From positions 67,418,569 to 67,482,568 of the forward strand of contig OX638368.1 in assembly GCA_951812925.1 (NCBI GenBank): 64,000 bases of DNA, written 5' to 3'. Below the pieces are notes generated by a model. It saw only the letters and a program-made list of their open reading frames with translations, searched no databases and was not told where the DNA came from. Positions 55,501 through 64,000 of this stretch are shown piece by piece; position 1 is the stretch's first letter; each line of letters starts with the position of its first letter. A program made the translations under genes and the position numbers. The stretch comes from Calliopum simillimum. Its lineage: Eukaryota > Arthropoda > Insecta > Diptera > Lauxaniidae.

Positions 55501-55815
55501 GATTAGAAGCTTGTTGTTGTTCTTGTGACTCAGGAGGCGACCAAATAAAACCCCGTCGCAACAAGGCACAAGCTTTACAGAAAAACGGATTTTTATTTTT
55601 TTGCAGATATTCAAAATCTGATTCATTAAGATCGACACATTGTAAATGAAAAAATTCCAAGCACCTGTTGCACGAAATCTTTTGTTTATCATTTCAACTT
55701 TATTACCACAAAGGCACGGCATTATTGAAAATAAAAAAATTAAAATGTGTCCAAGTAAAACGTAACAGCGAAAAACCTTACGATTTACTGTCGCACAGCA
55801 AAAAAAAAAAAACAA
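52543..55815 (-). pseudogene. LINE-B 5' part: ORF1 with PHD-like finger, endonuclease, start of ORF2
   Basis: Read on the minus strand. ORF1 begins near 55720 with MPCLCGNKVEMINKRF. After a 1-nt frame change it gives FHLQCVDLNESDFEYL and FFCKACALLRRG, so Cys/His spacing resembles a PHD/RING finger. A coiled-coil follows (LLLQKIDSMQSTIQSMQ, about 55340). The endonuclease of ORF2 starts near 54370 (FIFTETWLN), with GRSVLIAVNRS and QLMVFGDFNLGSVQW, where GDFN is a core AP-endonuclease motif. A foldback interrupts it at 52974-53810, and coding continues to 52543 (CPWYNRGLLKLKNLRSKFYK). The reverse transcriptase is at 36947-38125, beyond Gyp2. Frameshifts and stops make it non-functional. Confidence 0.8.
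52974..53810. mobile_element. 0.84-kb foldback in the LINE-B endonuclease, TTA duplication
   Basis: Ends CACAGGTTTA and complement; arms of about 390 bp with GTCATGGCGTTTTGA and TATAGCCATCGGAAGATCC. TTA flanks both sides (52971-52973 and 53811-53813), and the endonuclease frame rejoins when one TTA is removed. The centre holds CAACAACAACA-type sequence (53395-53445). The 3-bp TTA target suggests PIF/Harbinger; this is inference. Confidence 0.8.
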
Positions 55816-56779
55816 AATATTGCAGTGTGAAAATCACGAGAGAGCAAAAAATTACACGTCCGTATGTTAGGAACTATCGATACGAAGTGAGTTTGGTAGC
55901 TGAACAATTTTTACCAAAATAATTTTTGTAGGTAAAAATTGTTTAGTTTTGGTAGGAGGGGAAATGGGCAGCAATGTCTTTTCGCTCTCATTAACCAAAT
56001 TTTTGTGTACAAAAACGCTTTTTAGGTAAAAATAGGTAACAATTGTTACTAAAACTTACCTTTTGTTACGTACGCGAACGCACATAATATTTACAATATC
56101 AATTATGCAATAACGATTTAAAACTACTTGATAAAATAGAAAAAACCCTAGAGATTATATGTACAAACAAACAATAAATTAAATCTAATAACCTTTAATA
56201 TTTTTTTTTTTTCTTAAAAATGAACTTCGGAAGAGCACACAAATTGCGTGGCCTTCGATACCATGATTAGATTACCATAGTCATATAAAGTGATGAATTT
56301 TGAGTTTATTTTTTTAATTTTTTCTTTGAAATTTGAAACATTTCCGCCCCAAACTTTCCTTTTAGCTAATTTTTTTAAAACCAACATTTTTTATTAAAAA
56401 ATCTTATCATTGTACAAAATTCGGAACTTTCGGAAAACTTTTTCTAGTCAGTATAATGATTCAATTTTTTTTGTAGATTAAAGGATATATTTTTGCCAAA
56501 TATGGATAATCTCAGTATATCCATTTACATGTTATTAATAAAAAAAAAATGCAGGATTTAACTTGTTTTGCAACTGTATTCTCTGCCACGATGTTAGATT
56601 ATGTTCAAGAGACGGAAAAATACCCACACAGAGATCAAATACGTCATCACACCACATCTACTATGAACTAAAATGTTTTGGGTCCTACAACGGTTCTACA
56701 TTTGGTACGAGATAAAGATCGAATTTGAGTTTTATCTTTACAGAAAGTTGGCCAACACTTTTTGGTTATTTTGCTAGTA
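55816..56779. other. No gene seen
   Basis: Contains the presumed 5' end of LINE-B (to about 55900) and AT-rich sequence. No other feature is supported. Confidence 0.5.
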
Positions 56780-57625
56780 AAGGGTTTCTAAATAAGAGCG
56801 CTAATAAAGTTTTTTTCAATAAAACAAAAACGGTTTTGGATATCAATGAAATTCTTTATTCCTGTGAAAGTACATTCGATGCCATTATGTATGGAACTCG
56901 ATATCTTTTGCATGGCCACGACAGGCACGCTTGCAGAAGTCCAGACGCTGTATCGGCCGATACTGCTGCAATTTCACGATCGATATTCGTACGAAGTTCA
57001 TAGTCTAACGGAGTCAAATCGCACGACCGAAGCGGCCAATCGACTGATCCATTTCGTGAGATAACACGTTCACCAAAGTTGGTTTTCAATAAATTGATTG
57101 TGACATTCGCGGTGTGGCTTGTGGCGCCGTCCTGTTGAAACCACATATTGTCCAAGTCAATATCATCCAATTCGGGCCAAAAATATTCGGTTGTCATTGA
57201 ACGGTAGCGATTCCCATTCACAGTAACGTGCCGGTCTTGATCATCACGGAAGAAATACGGCCCAATGACGCCGCCGGCCCATAAACCGCACCAAACCGTA
57301 ATTTTTTTGGGATGCAATGGTGACTCATGGAGTACATGTGTATTGCTGCCTGACCAATAACGCATATTTTGCTTATTGACGAAGCCATTCAGCCAGAAAT
57401 GAACCTCATCGCTGAAGATGATTTTTCGATTTTCGTTGAGGCCAACTGACTCCGAATTTCGGTAGTAAATTTTAATAATTTCTACTGGTTGTTGGCTCGT
57501 ATATCTTTCCATGATGAAATGGCAAACCTTACTGAAGAAAAATGTCAAGAGAGCGGGAAAAAATATGGCGTCGTTTGTTGTCCCTATCGGTCTACTTTTG
57601 TAGCGTCCCTATTGAAAAACCCTTT
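56780..57625 (-). mobile_element. Deleted rosa-type mariner (DD41D), TA duplication
   Basis: Ends AAGGGTTTCTAAATA and complement of AAGGGTTTTTCAATA, each next to TA (56778-56779 and 57626-57627). At 846 bp it is shorter than an intact element, and the missing parts are from the transposase gene. Confidence 0.8.
56856..57512 (-). pseudogene. Rosa-type transposase with two in-frame deletions
   Basis: Start MERYTSQQPVEIIKIYYRNS (57512) is followed almost at once by the catalytic domain: IIFSDEVHFWLNGFVNKQNM, VWCGLWAGGVIGPYFF, WFQQDGATSHTANVTI and SCDLTPLDY. The last two Asp are 41 residues apart, the mark of the rosa group first described from tephritid fruit flies. Most of the N-terminal DNA-binding region is missing after NSES, and a block after PLDY (before ELRTNIDREIAAV) is missing. 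All three catalytic Asp remain and the frame is open, but it is unlikely to bind its ends. Confidence 0.8.
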
Positions 57626-57717
57626 ATCTATATCTATATAAATATCTATTTATAAATAGGCAAACGAAATTGATTCAGTTTCTGTTTCTATACCTACATC
57701 TCAACCGATTTGCCTGA

Positions 57718-57741
57718 TTTTTTTTTTTTTTTTTTTTTTTT
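57718..57741. repeat. T-run
   Basis: About 23 T in a row, just left of the hAT-like foldback. Confidence 0.95.
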
Positions 57742-57771
57742 GTTGGAAAGGTGAGGAAGAGCAGTACATAG

Positions 57772-59531
57772 TAGGGTGCAGCACTTTTTCGAAATAATGG
57801 GAATATTATAGGTTGCATCAAAGATTATCTTGGGAGCAGGTCTTATTACAAAGACTGCATACTTAGTTTTGGTCAAAACCCCCGAAAAGATGGCCCGCCC
57901 GGGGCTTGAATGAAGGTCTAAACAACAAAAAGCATTGTTTTTTCGCAGTTTTTTTATTTTATCTCAAAAACCACGAAACTATTGGTAGTAATTCATCCTA
58001 AATCTTTTAAAGGGATTAATTTTCTACATTTTTTGTATTTTTCTCATTGCTCTACAGTGAAGTTAGCCCTATGGAAGTCCCGGAAGAAGTTCAAATTTTT
58101 TGATTCAAAAAACATTTTTTCCTATAACTCAAGAAACAAAAGACACACAAAAATTTTAGACCTCAATAAATGTAGGAAATTTGTTTTCCTATAGTTTTGC
58201 TTTGAAATCTTTATTCTAAAAGTAAATGGTTTCCCGCTAGAGGCCGAAATTTGTTAAAAATAATTGTGTATCATGAAAAAGCGACCTTTTATTGTTTTGG
58301 TTTTAAAATATACCCAAACTTTTGATTAGAAACTGATGCAAAAATTAAGACCTTCTAAATATGGCCTTTAGAATGGAAATCGGATTGAAATTGCGCAAGA
58401 TATGATAATTCTTATATACTTGGTATTTTTTGTAAGGTTCTGATATTGGGTATTTTTGTTTCACAGTGTATTTTGCATCCACAACTTAAGATTTTTTTAT
58501 GTTTATTACCTTGCGTTAAAGGACGATAAGCAGCGCAACTTTGAGGATCAAGAATGTCAAAATCGGTTTGTAGTTTCCTTGCGAATTTCAGCCTGAGAGT
58601 TTGGATTTTTTTAAATTTTTGTCAAATATGGCTTTTTTTGAGTATGAGCGACTGTATACCCTAAATACCGTAAAAAATGTGTACTATTATATCCCAAAAA
58701 CTGTAGAAAATATATTTTGCTATATTTTGCTTCTGATAGTCATCTTTCCACAGCTAGCAATTTGTGCCCTAGAGGCCGATTTTTGTGATAAAAAAAAAAC
58801 ATATTTTTTAAAAAAATCTTTAGTTGTGGATGCAAAATATACTGTGAAACAAAAATACCCAAAATCAGAACTTTACAAAAAATACCAAGTATGTAAAAAC
58901 TGTCATGTCTCGCGGAAATTTCGACCGATTCCTACTTTAAAGACCACGTTTGAAAGCTCTCGACTTCTCCATTAGTTTCTTATCATAATTTTGGGTAAGT
59001 TTCAAAACAAAAACATAAAAAAGTCGCTTTTACATGATATACAATTATTTTTAGCAAATTTCGGTCTCTAGCGGGAAACCATTTACTTTTGGAATGAAGC
59101 AAACTATAGCAAAATTATAGGAAAACAGATTACCTACATTTATTGAGGTCTAAAGTTTTTGTGTGTCTCTTGTATCTTGAGTTATAGGAAAAAAAACAGT
59201 TTTTTAAATCAAAAAATTTGAACTTCTTCCGGGACTTCCATAGGGCAAACTTCACTGTAGAGCAATGAGAAAAAAACAAAAAATGTAGAAAATTAATCCC
59301 TTTCAAAGATTTATGATGAATTTCTACCAATAGTTTCGTGGTTTTTGAGATAAAGTAAAAAACTGCAAAAAAAAAAAAAATGATTTTTGTCGTTTAGACC
59401 TTCATTCAAGCCACGGGCGGGCCATTTTTTCGGGGGTTTTGACCAAAAGTAAGTATGCAGTTTTTGTTTTAAGATCTTAATCTATGATAATTTTTAATGC
59501 ACTAATTTTTTTTGAATTTTGCTGCACCCTA
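57772..59531. mobile_element. 1.76-kb hAT-like foldback, 8-bp GTACATAG duplication
   Basis: Ends TAGGGTGCAGCA and complement; perfect 8-bp GTACATAG on both sides (57764-57771 and 59532-59539). Arms of about 730 bp are inverted copies, with GAAGTTCAAATTTTTTGATT and GGCCCGCCCG blocks. The centre, about 58500-58800, is a less symmetrical spacer. It encodes no transposase; its frames are arm reads. The 8-bp duplication and TAGGGTG-type ends fit hAT. Confidence 0.85.
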
Positions 59532-59539
59532 GTACATAG

Positions 59540-61450
59540 GACTATATTTTTTTAAAAGTGGGCCGCGCCACGCCCCTAAATAGAAAAAACACTCACGGCT
59601 AAACTACTGCATCGATTCTTATGAAATTTGAAATAGAGATAGAGTTGGCACTGATGAACGATAAAATAACCATCTTATTTTTAAGTGGGCGGTGCTACGC
59701 CCCTAAATGAAAAAAAAAAAAAAAAAAACAAACTCTTTCGGCTAAAGCGCTGCATCGATTTTACGAAATTTCAGTGGGTGGTGCCACGATATTAATGGAA
59801 AAAAATCTCTCACGTCTAAGCCACTGCTTCGATTTTTATGAAATTTGAAATGGAGATTGACTATTTTATTTTTTAGTGGGCGCACACTGGTCGGAAAATC
59901 AGAAAAGCTGGTCAAAATCGAAAAATAAAGTTGTTGTTTTTTCACTTTTAATTGTTGGCAATGGTAGAATATTATCCACGTTGATCGTTTCAGTGGTTAG
60001 AAAGACCTCTGTGCTTAAAAATCTCTTCTCGTTTGAGTTTGAAGTTCACATATTCTTGCAAAGAATTTTTTAATTTTTTTTTTAATATAAAGCGTCTCAG
60101 TAAACAAGTGGAAAAAATAACTTCTATTCATCTTTTTGCAATGTAACGAAATGGAGTCTCTCAGTGAATGTTTATTTAATATGTTTCTCAAATCCAAATC
60201 GTTTTATCTCGTTCACAGTTTATGTAAATAGGCAACTGTTTCGTGAAAATATATACACAAAAAAATTGTTGAAGTGGTTTTTAATATGATAAATGTTATA
60301 GAATCCACGGCCATCCGTCTAGTTTCTGCATGCATCTTATTCAGGGTACATTTTTCTACAAACCTGTAAAAAAATTAGCTGCCCCGAGGTGCCTCTGAAA
60401 AAGATATTAGGACTTTTGTAAAGTATTTCATTTTCGTAATAATTGATCCCAGAAACAAAACTTTCGTAGATAAAGATGCTGTTCAGCATTTTTTGACCGA
60501 AATTTTGGATGTGCCAGTTTGTGTTACAAAAATTAATTTCATATTTCTAATCAGAGACCTCAAAACCCCAATAACTCTCTTCTTATTGATTAATATAGTT
60601 TTGCACTAAACGGTTCGTCATTGCGGATCCGCCATTTTGTATTTCGCAAACTAGTTTTCAGATTCATTATAAGCAACATCTGAAACTCCAATATACCGTT
60701 TTTGGTGGTAATAAATGCAGCTTAGCAGCTTCTAGTCCACCGTTTTGGATCCGCCATTTTGTTTTTTTTGAAAATAGATTTCAGATTCGTAATACGCATC
60801 ATCACAAACCTAAAATTACCGACTTTCGTGAGAATATATTTGGTTATGCATTATTTGTGCACCATTGTGGATCCGCCATTTTGTTTTTTTAAAAATGGAT
60901 TTCGGATTCGTAATCAGCATCACCAAAAACCCCTTATTACCGACTTTCAGAATTTTGGCCAGCTTTTTCGATTTTCCGACCACTGTGGGGCGGTGCCAAG
61001 CCCTAAATAAAAAAAAGCTTTTACGGCAAAACTACATTCATTTTTACGAAATTTTATATGGAGATAGGGTTAGCACTAAGAAACGATAAAATGACCCTTA
61101 TGTTTTTCAGTCGGCGGTATCGAAAAGAAAGCTCTCACGTATAAACTACTGCAACGATTTTTATGATATTTGAAATGGAGATAGGGTTAGCACTAAGTAG
61201 CGATAAAAATTACCAATATGTTTTTTAGTGGGCGGAGCCACGCCCCTTATGGTATAACACGCTATCAGTGGTAAAATTCTGCAACGATTTGTATGGAATT
61301 TGGTACTGAGATAGGCTTAGCACTAAGGAAGGCTAATTAAACGTTAATAATTTTGGAGGGGGTGCCTTGGCCGTAAATAGAATGAACGGTTTCACGGCGA
61401 AACTACTGCATTAATTTGAATGTCACTTCGAATTATTTTGGCTTAACGCT
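59540..61450. repeat. About seven tandem units with a GTGGGCGGTGCCACGCCCC box
   Basis: Units of about 120 bp near 59561, 59684, 59773, 59876, 61109, 61227 and 61350. Each has the GC-rich box, then CTCTCACGGCTAAACTACTG, ATCGATTTTTATGAAATTTG and GAGATAGGGTTAGCACTAAG. One box is split by the Transib-like element at 59883-60987. Confidence 0.85.
59883..60987. mobile_element. Second Transib-like non-autonomous element, 5-bp GGGCG duplication
   Basis: Left end CACACTGGTCGGAAAATC, right end (complement) CACAGTGGTCGGAAAATC, with inverted similarity continuing through AAGCTGG. GGGCG is duplicated (59878-59882 and 60988-60992), and removal restores a GTGGGCGGTGCC box of the host tandem repeat. The interior has loose copies of the GGATCCGCCATTTTG repeat seen in the element at 29945-31877. 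The left heptamer differs by one base from CACAGTG. No transposase. Confidence 0.75.
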
Positions 61451-62310
61451 AAAGATAGAAATTAAAAATTAGAAAGGATATTAAAAGTTTTTGTTTCATA
61501 GTGAGTAGTTCCAAGCTTCTAAAAAAAAATATGCAGTTATTGTTAGTAATTAGTTCCATAGTCCTTTTAAAGTCAAATTGAAATGATCGAATTTCGGCCG
61601 CAAGGCGAACTCTAGTTTGAGTTAATCTAGTTTAGATTAGCCTCATAGTAAAGCATTATGGTGATTTTGCAACAGTATTGTCTACTACGATTACGGAAAT
61701 AACTGCTTTTGCATTTTAAGTGGAAACTTAACTTGTTATGCTTCTGTCTGCTTCTTCTCGGCTGATTTTAACATGTTTTAAATATTTTTTCAGCTTTTGT
61801 GCATCTTACGAATCCATAAATACCAATAACTCAAAAAAAAAAAAAAAAAAAAAAATGTTTAGTCTTTTAACTGCTTTTGCATTTCGGCGACTCATTGTAG
61901 GTTATATAGGAGGTGGGCATGGTATTGCTCCGATCACGTCCATTTTTAACAAAAAAGAAGATGCTAGCACCAACACCTGAGATACCGAATTTTACTGCTA
62001 TATCTGATGAGTGATTTTTCAAAAGGGCTTATTTCCAAAACGAGTGTCATATATTAATTGTCTGATATTTTGTTAGAAATTAATAAAATTGGTCTCTGTT
62101 TTTACAATGAGTTTACGGCATTAAGATAACAAAATAATATCGCTCAAATAACCTATTACACTAGTTTACAGCAAAAATGTGATCTGGTTGCCACTATAAA
62201 ATTCTTATGTAAAATGACTCCCTGATTCCGAAAATAACTTTATTTTTTTTTTTTTTACGGAGACGTTTTCGAGAAGTCCCCCTCTTCCTGTTTTTGAAGG
62301 GGGGACCAGC
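61451..62310. other. No gene seen
   Basis: AT-rich sequence with an A-run at 61833-61854 and a T-run near 62240. A short purine/pyrimidine hairpin, CCCCCTCTTCCTG...GAAGGGGGG, lies at 62278-62304. Nothing else is supported. Confidence 0.5.
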
Positions 62311-63983
62311 CAGCTTATTATGTAAGATAACAAAATAAAGGTAATAAAATTTTACATAAACGCCTCATACTTAACTTTTCGATCAGTTTTTTAGTTTCTG
62401 CGTTATTAATAAACATTTCGAAAAATTTTGATTTTTCTTTTGAAAAATCGGAAAAAAAAGTTTTTCAATTGTGACATTTTCTTGAAAAAAATTTCGGTAA
62501 AAATAAAAAAACTTCATTGTGCAAAAGTCTAAAGAACCCCAGTAAAAAAAAAGATACTAATTGAGGAAATCGATGGATAAATAACGGAGTTGTAATCAAT
62601 TTAGTGAAAATACCAAAAGTCAAATTTTACTCTATTTAGTAATTTTTCTTCCATAAGGGTACAATTTTGAAAAATTTTTTTTTCCGATTCGACCGATTCA
62701 TATTTATTTTGATTAGGTGGACCATCATTAGTAAAAAACAATTATTTTTATTTTTTTCGCTCGTGCAGTGTTGCCGTATTAGAAAAAAATCAATTATTTG
62801 AGGTGTCACTTAACTTCAACTGATCTGTAAAGAGAACGTCATATTCTACTCCTTATCTCAGGGGGTCATTGAAAAGGCAAATAAATAACATTGGGTCATT
62901 TATTGATATCACATGAAAATTAGCCAATCTATAGTAAACCAAATTTAAAAGTTAAAGCAAACGGCGTTAACGCCGTTCGAAAAAATAGAAAAAGTCAAGT
63001 TTTATTACTTTTGTCATTTATATATTTTATTACAAAAATTTTCAGTTAATAAGGACCAAGATCGGATGAAAAATGACAGCTCTATTCGAGATTTAGTGAA
63101 TAAACATATGAAATTTTTGTTTTGTTAATTAAATAGACAGTAACTTAGTAGGTTCACCCAATAAATCTAGAATAGAGCCGTCATTTTTCATCCGATCTTG
63201 GTCCGCATTAACTCAAAATTTTTGTAATAAAATATGTAAATGGCAAAAGTTATAAAACTTGACTTTTTCTATTTTTTCGAACAAGAAAATGTTAACGGCG
63301 TTAAAGAAAGATTCTGAAAATCATCGAAATTTGCTTTAAATTTGAAATTTGGTTTACTATGGCTAATTTTCATCTGATATCAACAAATGACCCAGTGTTA
63401 AAAAGGCAATTTATTTGCCTTTTCAATGAGACCCTCAGATAAGGAGTAGAGTATGACGTTCTCTTTACAGATCAGTTGAAGTTAAGTGACACCTCAAATA
63501 ATTGTTTTTTTTCTAATACGGCAACACTGCACGAGCGAAAAAAATAAAAATAATTTTTTTTTACTAATGGTGGTCCACCTAATCAAAATAAATATGAATC
63601 GGTCGAATCGGAAAAAAAAAATTTTCAAAATTGTACCCTTATGGAAGAAAAATTACAAAAATGGAGTAAAATTTGACTTTTGGTATTTTCACTAAATTGA
63701 TTACAACTCCGTTATTTATCCATCGATTTCCTCAATTAGTATCTTTTTTTTCCGGGGTTCTTTAGACTTTTGCACAATGAAGTTTTTTTATTTTTACCGA
63801 AATTTTTTTTAAGAAAATATCCCAATTGAAAAACTTTTATTTTCGATTTTTCAAAATCAAAATCAAAATTTTTCGAAATGTTTATTGATAACGCAGAAAC
63901 TAAAAAACTGATCGAAAAGTTAAGTATGAGGCGTTTATGTAAAATTTTATTACTTTTCTTTTGTTGTCTTACATAATAAGCTG
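62311..63983. mobile_element. 1.67-kb palindrome (foldback) at the window edge
   Basis: Ends CAGCTTATTATGTAAGA and its complement, arms of about 770 bp meeting near 63128, with GAAAAATGACAGCTCTATTC facing its near complement. No target duplication is visible, so the element may extend beyond both ends I can read, and the window stops 17 bp later. A decayed relative lies at 5870-6240. Confidence 0.8.
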
Positions 63984-64000
63984 ACTTTACTGGTTTACGA

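Overview
The window looks like a transposon-rich stretch of an insect nuclear genome, most likely a higher fly (Diptera). The main evidence is a single spliced exon of a DCAF10/WDR32-type WD40 gene at 13.3-13.7 kb, together with TE families typical of flies: mariner elements including a DD41D 'rosa' type, Ty3/gypsy elements, a Penelope-like GIY-YIG fragment and several LINE families. The fly assignment is inference. I see no bacterial, phage or viral operon and no RNA gene.

Layout. 0.4-2.9 kb: a LINE on the minus strand split by a DD37D mariner with an intact transposase ORF. 3.1-5.9 kb: remains of an errantivirus-like LTR element whose integrase region is split by a 1.35-kb foldback. 7.3-20.4 kb: four damaged copies of one LINE family (here LINE-A), a 3.4-kb compound palindrome, a Penelope remnant, the host exon and two non-autonomous TA-target elements sitting inside LINE-A copies. 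21.1-36.9 kb: a Ty3/gypsy element (here Gyp1) with both LTRs and a 4-bp target duplication, broken by four later insertions: an intact Mag-like retrotransposon with LTRs I read as identical, a Transib-like element, a 2-kb foldback and a mariner. 36.9-55.8 kb: a minus-strand LINE (LINE-B, with a PHD-like finger in ORF1) split by a third LTR element (Gyp2, 38.1-52.5 kb). Gyp2 itself carries MITEs, a deleted mariner, another LINE, and a 3.3-kb hAT-like foldback inside its 3' LTR. 56.8-64 kb: a deleted rosa mariner, a hAT-like foldback, GC-box tandem repeats split by a second Transib-like element, and a final palindrome that runs to the window edge.

The only host coding sequence I can support is the one exon, so the rest of the window up to at least the exon's flanks may be giant, TE-filled intron or intergenic heterochromatin. 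Almost every junction can be read at base level from target duplications, so the relative order of insertions is visible. The elements do not form a pathway. The most notable material is the two CACAGTG-ended elements with 5-bp GC-rich duplications, the repeated use of very long inverted repeats by several unrelated-looking foldback families, and the depth of nesting (four levels).
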